Assembly: GCA_963969345.1 (NCBI GenBank)
Contig: OZ017767.1
Span: forward strand, 10,360,471-10,424,470
Source of the DNA: Turbatrix aceti
Taxonomy: Eukaryota; Nematoda; Chromadorea; Rhabditida; Panagrolaimidae
Direction of reading: 5' to 3'
Length of the DNA stretch: 64,000 bases
Numbering within the stretch: the stretch's first letter is position 1; each line of letters begins with the position of its first letter. Under the pieces are notes generated by a model. The model searched no databases and had not been told where the DNA came from. It saw only the letters and a list, made by a program, of their open reading frames with translations. Of the stretch, positions 10,608-21,804 are shown in pieces. The position numbers and the translations under genes were made by a program.

Positions 10608-13600
10608 ATTTTGTTATCATTAAATGAGTAGGCTGTATCACGATGAGCCCAGACGTCAAGGATGAATCATCTGTTTGCAGTCAAAGCATGTGAACAGCCT
10701 TTGACTTTCAAGGAGTCACACAATCGCCTGTTCGATGAAAAAAGTATCACGCCGCATCTTCTTTGTATTCTTTCTGCTCGTGACTCTTTTTGACTCACAG
10801 ATTCAACACACGCGCTGGGAAAACGTGATTCCAAAAAAGGATTTATGCATCTTCACAAAAAATGAAAAGACCGCTCTTTTTTTAGCAATCGCGATCGGTT
10901 TCTGCCAGCCTGGGCCGGAGCTCGATCCGTCGAACGTTCCGTCGCGTGAGAGCTGCCTTGCCTTGCCGCCAAACATCCGCCGTCACGGTATCTATGCTCC
11001 CCAAAGGTGGGTCGACGCTTCTTCCAACCGGATTATGCCCGCGCTTTAGAACCTAAACCCCCGGCAAAAACCCCGGATGTGCTGCACATCTCGGTTAATC
11101 CGCTCTGTTGCAACACGAAATTAATTGACGCTCTCCCGACCACTTGAGCGCTATCAAGAGAGCATGTCGAATCAGCGGTCCCAAAAAAAGAGGCGAGGCA
11201 AACTCTTTTGTTCTGTGCTGATGGCTTTATTCCGTAAGCATCGGCGGCGACGGAGAGCGTGAACGAGAGAGATTACAACGGCGCCAGAATTTTAATTTGG
11301 GATGGGGCAGGACGGGAACAGACTGAATTGATCGTTTGTGAGTTTCTGGTTGTGTAGAGATCGCAAAAGCTCTTTTCAGTGCTGCTCTAAAAATTGTTTG
11401 TTATTGTTGTTGTTGTTGTTTTGAACCAGCGCGCAGGTGGCGTTTGAACGGGTTATCTACTCCAGTCTAAATTTTGTAGGTTCTTTAACACCACAAAAAA
11501 TCACTGTTTGTTGTGTGCAACCAGTGTTCTGCTTGACTTGGAACTCTGTCTGGTGTCTGCGGAACACTGCCTGTAAAGTGTTGGTTTTCACTCCTCATAA
11601 AACCTTTCCCCCCAATTTTCACCCCGTATTGTAACTTTTCGATGCGCTTCAAACATAAAAAATCAAGCGTCAAGTTTTTTATTAGCAATAAAAAAAGACA
11701 CGCGATGGGGTACACACAGCCCTCCCTCCCCTTTACTCGTCACGCTCGCCACCCCCTCGCGGCGCCTTCACTCTTATCAATATTTGACGACGCGGGATGA
11801 TAGCTGGGCCTTATACAGAGCGTAATGACCCCCATTGTTCACTTGCCTCATCGGAGATAGCATCGCTTTTTTATCGTCGTCAATTTTTGTATAATTTGTC
11901 TGACTGTAGATCTTGTTTCTTCAGGCAGGACCCTACTTCATTGGAGCAACCAGATGGAGCCGGCGAACCAGACGCTCACCGAGCAGCTCAAGTATGCCAG
12001 GGACATGGGCTTCAGCACGGATGCTATCGTCAAGGCTGTCGAGATGAGGAACCCTGACTTCAAGAAAGGCACTGGCACCTGCAAAGCCTTTATCTCCAAC
12101 GATCAGATGATGGAGTTGCTCTTCAAAGCGAAGGAAATCATCGGACAAGAAACACCCAGAAATCACGATGCTCTTTCCATTTCCCGAATCAGTCAGTTCT
12201 CCCCTCGTCCATCCATTGGAACATTCAGCTCTGTATCAACCGTCGACCTTAGCAAAGATTCGAATACTACCCCGAGAAAATCCCGTGAGTCTGGCTCTCG
12301 TTACCTGACTACCGGAGGGTCCCCAACATCGTCAGCAAAGGTATCAAGGTCGTCGTCATTCAACAACGTCAGCAACAACCCGTCCCTCACCGGGCAGTCG
12401 CCAAAGCTGGGACGCGGACACACGGATCAAAACGTAGCGAGTCTCCAGCGCATCATCGAAACGTGCAGCACGGAGCGCGATGAGCTCATTGAAGAGTTCA
12501 AAAGGGCGTTGACCGTTGAAAAGGTTGGTTTGTAAATAATTTTTGGGGCTTATGTTCGTTAGTTTATCGGTTGCATGTGCAAAAAAAATTAATAGGGCGT
12601 TTTAACGAGAATAACATTGAATGCACTGATAAAATACTCACGGGGACTAAATTGTAATTGATGCATCAGCGTTTAATCAGAGCAATTGTCAATTATCAGT
12701 TACGATTTAATATAATATTTACTTTTACGAGCGGGAAATAATTTCCCGTTTTTTTTGTGTGATTTTTGATACCGGAAGCAAAACTTGGACAGCTTTCAAA
12801 AAAACCACATACCCTTTTTTTTAGGAGCGATTGAAGCAACTCAAAGAAGACAGTGATACCAAAGAGGCCATCATAGTCGACCTTAAAGAAAGACTAGCGC
12901 AGTGCTCAAGCTTTGAGTCTTCTCTGCGCAAAGCCAATGCGGATAAGTTGGTTGCGGAAAAGGCCTTAGAATCCGCGAGACAGATGATCGAGACTCAGAC
13001 TATCGAGCTGAACAAGTTGAAGGATGAAAACCACCGTCTGAGAGCCACAGATGGCGTTACCAAACTTCTCCAGAGAAATACCGAACTCGAAGGACGCATT
13101 GCTAGCCTCCGTGAACAAGCTACCGAGTTGCAAAGTAAAGTTGTATACTTGGAAAACAACAGACAGAATTTGTGTACTATTTGCTTCGAAAACGACGTGA
13201 GTTTTGTGTTTTTTTTTTGGTTTATGCAAAAAAAGCGCCAAAAATTATTTGCTTACATACTTGTATGGGCTTCTTTTATGTTATCAAAATTTGTACCCGG
13301 GATGGCGGCATGTAGTACTGTTGGCTTAACAAGTTCCTCCTTAGCAGACAATTTTTTTCTGTCAGTTCTATTTATTCTTGATTGATAAGACCAAAATCAC
13401 AGTTGCGTGCAAAGATTACTCTTGGTGTCTTTATTTTTTTACCAGAGTAGTTTTACTTACTTAATGTCAATAATCAGTCCACAAAGCCAGCACGACGACC
13501 CTTCAGACGGTAATCATTAACGACCGGCCGCCGTTTTTATCAGGTTTTTGCGACACTGCAGTTTTGTACAGTCTAAAAAAAATTGTTAGCTTCCAGAAAA

Positions 13601-13799
13601 TAATCATTGAGCCTTCAAAATACTGAAAAATGCATAAGAATTTTTTTCGTTCTAAAATTAATGTTTTTTACATTTCCAGCGAGAAATAGTTTTCCTTCCC
13701 TGTCTTCACTTTACCTGCTGCACCCAATGCGCAGGCAACGTCGAGACCTGCACTATCTGCCGCCAACATCTTCGTGGTAAGATGCAGGTGTTCCAGTAA
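10608..13799. repeat. Right arm of large inverted duplication
   Basis: Reverse-complement partner of 2509-7290. It holds the near-identical inner segment 10608-11410, then the segment 11470-11715 with the empty site of the foldback element (11494-11501), then the diverged 5' flank and RING gene. The loop between arms (7291-10607) is 3.3 kb. Confidence 0.85.
11954..13799 (+). CDS. UBA / coiled-coil / IAP-type RING protein, right copy
   Basis: Probable E3 ubiquitin ligase of 353 residues in exons 11954-12523, 12825-13196 and 13680-13799, all phase 0. UBA-like segment at residues 10-34 (ARDMGFSTDAIV...), Ser-rich linker 75-150, coiled coil about 170-305, RING 307-345 (CTICFEN, PCLHFTCCTQC, CTIC), then a short tail GKMQVFQ resembling the IAP C-terminus. 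Introns are 301 and 483 bp. A TTTCTTCAG acceptor at 11916-11924, about 30 bp before the ATG, suggests a 5' intron or a spliced-leader site. It differs from the left copy by many substitutions but keeps every RING ligand, so both copies look functional. Confidence 0.88.
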
Positions 13800-14868
13800 C
13801 AAGCAAACAAACACGACCACCTCAACGGTTTCTTTATTTTTGCAAAAAAAACAAACCTCTTAGAAACAACACTGCTTACACCGGACCACCACCAATTTTT
13901 TGTCATTGCCACTTACGTCTGCCTAGAAAGCTCTTCAAAAAATTGTGCAAAAAAAGTTTTATACGCAGACGTTTACGTATGCCGTATGATTACGGGTCGT
14001 TTTCACAAAAAAATTAAAAAAAAAATTAATTTTGGTGAAATCAGTGCGACTTTTTTTGTCTACTGCTTTGTTCTAAATATTTACAATATTAATCATACCA
14101 CGAACACTACCGACAATTATTATATATGTATTATTTTAATCCATGTACTGTTCTTTAGTGATTATTTTTCTTTTGATTTATAAAAAATTTGTTTGTCGAA
14201 GTTACATAACCTCAGAACATGTTGCCGTATGCAAGTGCAATCGCAAAAGCCATCACGCTTAGTCTTTATTGGCCGCCATTTTTGATTGACATCATTGACT
14301 TAACACTGATTTTTACAATCGCTAGAGTAATATTCTGACTCTCTAAAAGTCCAGAGTAAAGAGTCAAAAGTTTCAAAAACGGAAAACTGTTGGCCAACAT
14401 AAATATTTATACGGCGTAAGCTATAGCTTTTAACAAAACGTTCTATAAAAAAGGTTTCAACATGTACGTATTTATGTCAAATCAAATTTTGTTTGTTAAC
14501 TGAAGTGCAAAAATGCGGATTCGGAACAAAAATATCCAAATAAATCTTTAAAAAATGAAAGTTTTTTTTTATAAAGTTTTGACTGTTAGCGAACTTTTTT
14601 GTGTCTGAACAAGACAACACAATGATTGTTATTCTCAAATTAACGTAAAATAACACGTATCGTTGGTGTTCTGGGACCAAGCACTTTTTTGACGCCGCCC
14701 CAAACGCCAATTTAACTTCACAAATAAAAAACAAGTTTTAATTAACCAATTGGTGCTATAAAAAAACTGAAGCTTGTTAATGCAAGGGGTACATATGCCA
14801 GTTTTATAATACCAAGAGTAGCAACAAATCATTTTTTTAACAATCGAGTTGTTAAAGTCATCATGATT
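13800..14868. other. AT-rich intergenic region
   Basis: About 1.07 kb between the RING gene stop and the end of chemoreceptor A. It contains long A/T runs. Around 14775-14830 there is a degenerate version of a GGCAAGGGTAACAA block also found downstream of chemoreceptors E and F. No exon seen. Confidence 0.5.
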
Positions 14869-15949
14869 TTAAAATGAATGTAGCCGTTTTAAAACGTTGA
14901 AAAGTTTTTGTCTCAAAGTTTTGACAGTTAAAAATATAGATAATACGTTGATAGCCGGTATCCATGGCATTCCGAGATAAGCAGTATTTACGATGACGTA
15001 ATTGTTGTCAGTGTCGACAACACGAATGAGTACGGTAACAAACATTAAGCAACCGCCGACCATTAACGGAACCAGCGCCTGAAACATCAAAATAAATAAT
15101 ACAACAAGTAATTAAAAAACACAATAAACATGTGTATTACCTGCACCATTAGCGCTTGATTTATGTCATGATGAATCTTCAGTGTGTGTTCTGTCATAGA
15201 GTTTTTGTTAACGGTGAGGTATCTTTTTGCTTTGATGCACGAGTAAATTATGATACTGTATTCGGCGATTGTGAATGATGTATTCATGACAAATGATATT
15301 TTACCGATTAAAGTTTTCTAAAAGTTAAAAACGTTAAAAACGCATTTGTAGGTTTGCCTAACCGATGAACGTTGTCCAGTCAAAACAAAATCGCTAGTTC
15401 CAAGAACTTCCGAAATGTTTTGCAACAAAGTAGGATTTGGATTTAAAGGTGTAGCCAAATAAGTTGTAGCCGAAGTAATGGATGCGATAAAGATGCAAAT
15501 ACATAATTGAACAACAGCGTAGCGAGTCGTAAAATCTTGTTTATGACAAATTCGGCGGTACCGAAAGACAAATCCGCAGGTTGTGGCAAGGCTGGCAAGA
15601 TGCAGAAAAGCGAAATACAATGGCGACATGATTTTGTACGCTATTTCCGGCAAAGGTACAATTAAGTTTCTCATTACAATGTGTGATGTAGTCCCAAGCA
15701 TAACGTAATGCTGAAAATTCTATCCAACTAAATTTTATTCAATGTATACATTGAAATTTAACATACTGGTGTTAGAAGGATCGAAAGAACTGAAAACGCA
15801 ATATGAACAATATGCGTTTGAACAAGGCAGACGTTATAGCCCTTGATTCCTTCTTTGTGGACCCAGTATAGTAACAGGAGGTCGAGTATTATGCCAGAAG
15901 CTGAAGCGATATACGTGTTGATAAAACAGACAAGCCACAGCGTGTGCAT
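14869..15949 (-). CDS. 7TM chemoreceptor A (Str superfamily), intact
   Basis: Candidate odorant or pheromone GPCR of sensory neurons, 305 residues. Minus-strand exons: 15949-15767 (61 codons), 15710-15363 (116), 15317-15141 (59), 15078-14869 (69 plus stop), all phase 0. This 61/114-116/59/64-69 layout recurs in every receptor here. Exon 1 holds TM1-TM2 (SGIILDLLLLYW; GIKGYNVCLVQTHIV), exon 2 TM3 with CGFVFRYRRIC and TM4, exon 3 TM5 (YSIIIYSCIKAK), exon 4 TM6 and TM7 (MPWIPAINVLSIFLTVKT). The FxFRYRRI and WIPAxxxL signatures fit the nematode Str superfamily, nearest srd/str. The N-terminus starts almost in TM1. A 652-bp retroposon lies 13 bp upstream of the ATG and may cut the gene from its promoter. 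Confidence 0.85.
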
Positions 15950-15962
15950 AGTAACACCATTT

Positions 15963-16614
15963 TTATTTATTTATTTATTTCACCATTACTCAGTGGTTAG
16001 TTATCATTAGACCAGATGTTAGGAGGCACAAATGATGTCCACGTAGGTGTAAATGTCTCGATTCGTTTTGGGCGCGATTTCTTCTTCCCATCGTTGCTGT
16101 GGTCTGGTTTTCGTCTTGTTGAACACCGAGTTGAGCGAATCGACCCAGCGTAAAGTGGAGGAGAGCTCGAAATCGTCCTCGATGTCCTTGAGGAGAAGTT
16201 CGGAGGAGATAGGTCGCTGATCCCGCCATTTCTGTACCATCCACTGCGTCTTCTTGACGTTGACTTCCAGTCCGACGTCCTTGCAGATGATGGCCATATC
16301 CGACAGCATTTCCTGAAGTTCTTCGCCAGTGTGGGAGAAAAGAACGACGTCGTCAGCGTTTTGCGAATGGCCTCTTCAAAATCCGTCAGCAGTGAGCGTG
16401 CGTTGATGGTAGCGACGCTGAGCCGGAATCTAGACATTTTTTTAGCCTACGTTTGACAGGGTGGCCAGCCCGGGTGTCAAACGGCGCTTTCAATTCTCAC
16501 ACTTGCGCTGCTTCCCGAATGCGATCGCGAGCGCAAGCTGCTGTCGCGGACAGGAGAGGCGGAATAAAACCGACCGTCCGCTAGGCGTGCAAGAATGAAG
16601 ACTCAATCGGAAAT
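15963..16614 (-). mobile_element. Internally deleted RTE-type non-LTR retrotransposon
   Basis: 652 bp in minus orientation, flanked by a 12-bp target duplication GTAACACCATTT (15951-15962 and 16615-16626). The empty site is preserved in the duplicate at 26673-26684. The minus strand reads an ORF start at 16437 with the opening of an APE endonuclease (RFRLSVATINARSLL). This jumps, with the middle of the element missing, to the end of the reverse transcriptase (GLEVNVKKTQWM; LRWVDSLNSVF). The 3' end carries AAAT-type repeats. It cannot move by itself. Confidence 0.88.
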
Positions 16615-17279
16615 GTAACACCATTTATCGGAACCTAACTGATATTTGTATAATATGAATAAATACGTAGGTTTTAGGTTGGAACAACACGCCTCCATTT
16701 TTATGATAATAAGCCTGAAGCAGTAAAGGTGACATAGAAATAGCTCATTAAGCAATTATAATTATTTGTTTTGGTTATGACACAGCTACTGACAAGATAC
16801 ACCACAGTCAAAAAACTCATGCAAGCCAGCATGACAAATCAAGAAGTACATAAGCTCAACTATTGCAAACAAACATCGCGAATTCTCTCATTTATCATAA
16901 AATATAACAAAATAAATAAATATTGAAAAATACCCATTTTTTCAACACTTTTCAAACACTAATGGCAAGTATATGGACAAATTTTTGATTTGAAAATTAT
17001 GTGGTAATTGATAAACAATAACATGGCGTCAATTTGAAAATGAAAACGATTACCAGTAAAAGCGTGTATAAAATTTGGAAAAACATTTATTTGCACTTAC
17101 ATTAGTTAGGAGTAAAACAGCACGTACGTGCACCCGTGAGTATTGAAAAAATAACTAAATACCAAATCAAGAAACAGTTAAAAAATGTTATTTGTATTAT
17201 ATTTACCAATAATAATAGCACAGAAATTTGTGTCTAAATATTAACAACTCGTAATTCATTTTCATTTCTGAGTTTTCCT

Positions 17280-18340
17280 ATGCATAGGTTGTGGATAATC
17301 AGTCTTGCCAATATATATGTTGGATCAATCATCGGTATTATTCTAAACATATTGTTGTTGTACTGGATGCACAATGTCGGAATTAAGGACTATAGTATTT
17401 TCTTTATTCAGACTCACGCTGCTTACATAGCCTTTTCTGTCTTGCAACTACTTTTGATACCGGTATGATTACTTAACATTACTTGAAATAATTTTTTTAA
17501 CAACTCTTTTAGTATCATGTAGAACTCGGCAATTCGTCATATCAAGTGACGAGAAACATAGCTTTGCCTAAACTTTTTCACCAATTATTCACACCAATTC
17601 TCAATTGCATGCTACATCTTGGCAACCTGTTTACAATCAGCGGATTCGTTTTCCGATACCGTAGAATTTGCAGCAAGCAACAATTGACAAGTCGTTATTG
17701 CGTTCTTCAAATAATTGTGTGCATCTTTGTTTCAATTATGGTTACAGTAATTACGTATTTTGCCACATTGCCAACTTTGTCCCCCAATACATTAAATGAA
17801 ATATCAAAGTTTCTTGAAACAGATGCTTTCTTTCTCGTTATGGAACGCTCGCCGGTTTGCCATCCATGATTGTCGTTTATAAGTTTCAAATTTAATTTTT
17901 AGAACAACTTGTTTACAATAATTGGTCTTTCATTAATTGCAGTGATCAGCTTTATTGAATACTGCATAATAATCTATTCGTGCATTAAAGTAAAAAAAAC
18001 ACCTCAATGCTCACAAAAACCAAATGACCCAACAGACATTGAAACTAAATCAGCAAATAAATCGCGCTTTAACTGTTCAGGTTGCACATTTCTTGTATAC
18101 TTAAACTTAAAATATATTTATTTATTTATTTTAAAATATGTTTAGGCATTGGTTCCGCTTGTTTTTGGAGTTTTACCAACGTTGGTCCTGGTATTTCTCC
18201 ACCCGCCCGACAGCAATAGCAACTATATTGCAAGCAACATTGCTTACTTTGGATTTTCATGGATACCCGCCGTTGATGCTCTAGCCATTATAATGACTGT
18301 CAAGACTTTTAAACAAAAGATTATTATAATATGTTTTTAA
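17280..18340 (+). pseudogene. 7TM chemoreceptor B, frameshifted
   Basis: Four receptor exons: 17280-17462, 17513-17854, 17903-18080, 18146-18340. Exon 3 is 178 nt instead of 177 because an A-run after AAAGT has eight A where the duplicate at 28186-28362 has seven. The frame breaks before the end of exon 3 and TM6-TM7 are lost. All splice sites and other exons are intact, so the lesion is recent, or is an assembly error in a homopolymer. Confidence 0.8.
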
Positions 18341-18609
18341 ATTGATGTTTTTTTTTGTAAATTGTGGTGTTTCTAACGTTTCCTGATATCGCTGCAAACT
18401 TTACTTACATCGGAATCGCCATTGATATTAAGATTATATATGTATATTAGTTTATGGTAAAAACAGTTAGTACAAAGTTGGAATGGCGTTGAATGACATA
18501 ATACAATTTAGATTAGACATTGCTCTATAAACTAAATACGTCTGGCAAAAGTATAATAAAATTCACTATTACAGTGTGATGTCTTTAGTGTCTTTGGTAC
18601 ATTAAAATG

Positions 18610-18745
18610 TGACATACTGGTGTTAAAAAAACTTTAAAAAAACGGTATAATATGTCATTTAATCAATTTGCGTCTGAACAAACGTTAAAGCGTATCCAGT
18701 ACCGTAATATTACGTCAAGTACTAATAATAAATAAGATTAATTCG
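18610..18745 (-). pseudogene. Relic of a minus-strand chemoreceptor exon 1
   Basis: Read on the minus strand, this keeps the skeleton of the end of exon 1 (TACTGGATACGC, GTTCAGACGCAAATTG, then TTAACACCA/GTATGT donor) but has several stops. The same relic is at about 28895-29010 in the duplicate, so it was dead before the duplication. Confidence 0.5.
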
Positions 18746-18888
18746 GCTGCAGGCCAGTGACTCCGCCCCCTTGTCTAAAGTCGTGTATGCAAGAGATTTT
18801 CCGTAATGCATTTTCTCTGAGAGAGCGGTTGTGTAACAGTTCGTCGTAAGCCTTGTATACATCCTCGTCAAAGCACAAGTTTCATATT

Positions 18889-20000
18889 ATGCACACATTG
18901 TGGATAATCAGCTTTGTAAACATCTATGTTGGATCAACCATTGGCATCCTTCTAAATTTGCTATTGTTGTACTGGACGCACAAAGAAGGCATCAAAGGTT
19001 ATAATGTTTTTCTTATTCAGACTCACATTGCCTACATAGTATTTTCTGTCATGCAGATACTTTTGGCACCGGTATGATATACGTTTCTTTATAAAGCTTT
19101 TTAAAAAGGTAATTCTTCAGTATCATGTAGAGCTTGGCACTATGTCATATCTAGTGACCAGAAATATGGCATTGCCACCAATTTTTCACGAAGTATTGTC
19201 ACCAGTTCTCAATAGTATGCTACATCTTGGCAACATGTTCACTGTCAGCGGATTTGTGTATCGATACCGCAGAATTTGTTATCAACAAGAATTGACCAAT
19301 TGTTATTGCATTGTTCAAGCAATTACTTGTTTATTTATGACATCCTTAACTGCAATAATTACGCATTTTGCAACAATGCCGACTTTGAATCCAAATACAT
19401 TGAACGAAATTTCGGAGTTTCTCGAAACCGATGCATATTTTCTTGCAATGCAACGGTTGCCGGTTTGTTATTTAGCATATTAGTATGATAGTTTTATGGT
19501 AGTATGGTAGTATGATTGTATAGTATAATATTTAGTATAATAATATGGACTATAATTATAATTTGTTTTTTAGGATAACGCATTGTCGATAATTGTCGAA
19601 AATCGCGCTATTCAATTTTATTGGATACGGCGTAATTATCTACTCGTGCATCGAAGCAAAAAAATACTTTAACGCCCACAAAAACCAAATGACCAGACAG
19701 ACGCTAAAGATAAATCATCAAATAAATCTCGCGTTAAATGTTCAGGTTGAAACTTTCATTGATATTTCAATATAATCAGTATATTTTTAATTTCTTTAGG
19801 CATTGGTTCCAATTATTTTTGGAGGGGTACCAACGTTGTCCATTGTGTTCCTCCACCTGCCCGACAGTAATAGCAACTACATCGCCAGCAACGTTGCATA
19901 CTTTTTATTTTCATGGATACCTGCCTTTGATGCGATAGCTATCCTCATGACTGTCAGCGCTTTTAAACAAAAAATTGTCGTGTTGTTGAAACGGTGTTAA
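18889..20000 (+). pseudogene. 7TM chemoreceptor C, frameshifted copy
   Basis: Exons 18889-19071, 19121-19462, 19574-19745, 19800-20000. Exon 3 is 172 nt, 5 shorter than the intact duplicate. Thirteen bases of the duplicate (AGGTGTTTCGTTT) are replaced by eight (TGTCGAAA) after TCGATAAT, shifting the frame at the start of TM5. Everything else corresponds to the intact gene at 29183-30299. Confidence 0.85.
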
Positions 20001-20212
20001 AAAAACTTGCGTAAATACCCCGTGCTGCTGTAATTAATGGCAATGTTTTTTATAATTAATTATAAAAAACATCATCGTATTTCTGTTTTTAGGTCATGTT
20101 TTTGACAAAAGTTGGCATTTTTTGTGGCAGTTTTTTAATCATTTTAATTGTTGTTTTTTTGCCAACGCATTCAAAATTTCAAAAAAATCATATATTTCTC
20201 TTAAACCGACAT

Positions 20213-20258
20213 TTATTTATTTATTTATTTCACCATTACTCAGTGGTTAGTTATCATT
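20213..20258 (-). mobile_element. 46-bp 5'-truncated RTE 3' end
   Basis: Consists only of the element's 3' terminus (TTATTTATTT repeats plus CACCATTACTCAGTGG...), flanked by a 13-bp duplication CTTAAACCGACAT (20200-20212 and 20259-20271). The duplicate at 30500-30512 has the single uninterrupted copy. Confidence 0.9.
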
Positions 20259-20438
20259 CTTAAACCGACATATTTAATTGTAATTGGTATATATGTTTGT
20301 TCATGCCAGTTAAAAATAAAAGCACGTTGTGCCAACAACAATAAATATCAAGATTTTCTAAAAAAAAATGGGATAAAAAATATTGAGCTTGTTTTTTACA
20401 TACGCATTTTTACATACTAATAAAAAAACGTTTTCATT

Positions 20439-20595
20439 ATGCACACACTGTGGACAATCAGTTTTGTAAATTCTTACGTTGGGTCTACTGTCGGAATTTT
20501 ACTAAACTTACTGTTGTTATACTGGATACGAACAGTCGGCATCAGAGGCAATAATATTTTTCTGATCTAAACTCATGTTACTTATATACATATCT
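20439..20595 (+). pseudogene. Partial extra exon 1 of chemoreceptor D
   Basis: Near-copy of the exon at 21805-21987 with its upstream region (20128-20438 parallels 21575-21804). It has a stop (CTGATC TAA) at the position where D reads CTGATTCAA and breaks off near 20595. It is a local tandem duplication of D's 5' end, separated from D by the foreign segment 20596-21575. Confidence 0.75.
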
Positions 20596-21575
20596 ACATA
20601 TTCGTCTTTAATGTAAGATCGGTCTGCTAATGGTACAACACTCCCAAACACTGATGCATCCGATAGGAATAATGACACAACGTTTGCGGATACATTGGCA
20701 ATTCTTTTTCCCGTGTTTTGACGCGTTCCCAAGCCGATGCCGGTCATACAAATGACGGGTTGAGTGTGATTATTCCTAGCGGGTGCATTAGTGTCTGGGA
20801 GTGTTGTACCATCAACAGACAAATCTTACAGGATAGACGAATAGCTCTTTGTGTCAGCAAATGCCGCCATTTTTTGGGGGAGGAGCGTTTTATCCAACTG
20901 AACAATTATTTTCAGTTTATGTATGTTTTTCGCCGGAGTTTGCCGTGTTGTGTGTATTCATGATGTAAAATAAATATCAACCTCTAAACTATAAATTTAT
21001 AATAGATTACATTTGGTTTTTCGTTGATCGCCCTCTTCGTGCAATCTCGATACTCATCACTGTCTCTTTAATTTTGTAATGAGTAATTATGCACGAGTAA
21101 GAGTAATAAAGTAAAGTAAAGTAAAGTAAAGTACGCATATACAATTATATTTATCGGTGGCGTTATACATATTTCCGACCTCGAGCACCTGGCTTGGTGC
21201 GCAATATCCTGGCGGATCCCCATGGGGAAATGTCTTTGACGTTGTGCTATATCAAGCTTTCCGCCAGGTCTGCAACACGAAGGCTCTCGTCTCCTTCGGC
21301 AGTTTCCGCAAGATGTTTGGAGATCGCGGTCTACCAACAGACCCCACGAAGTTCACGAATCTGATGCTCGTGGGGGCCCTGCGGCTCTCCGCTCCGTATT
21401 GGCGACTCCTCCAATCAATTAGATCTTGGCCTCCTCATGCCCGTACGGCTACTACAACTGCGCCTGAAGCCCAATCATCACGTTGGTTCTCTTTTTCATC
21501 TTTTGAGAAGACTAAATTTCCCCCCTCTACTTGCTCTTTTGATATTTTGTTTGTTTATTTATTTATAGTAGTCGC
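20596..21575. other. Foreign-looking insert between the two D exon 1 copies
   Basis: About 1 kb unrelated to the receptor repeats. 21160-21480 is clearly GC-richer than its surroundings and holds an open frame without recognisable domains. It is preceded by a short (GTAAA)n tract at 21107-21134, which could be the 3' tail of a minus-strand retroposon. No target duplication could be identified. Confidence 0.4.
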
Positions 21576-21804
21576 AGTTTTTTGATCATTTTAATTATTT
21601 TTCTAGCAGGGCATTAAAAATTTCAAAAAAGCCAAATCTCCTCTGAAACCGACATAATTAATTATAATTGATAAATCTGTTTGTTCATGCCAGTTAAAAA
21701 TAAAAGCTTGCTGTATCAAGTACTACAATAAATATCAAAATTTTCTAAAAAATAATTAAAAATATAAAATATTGAGCTCGTTTTTCACATACTACGTATT
21801 CATT

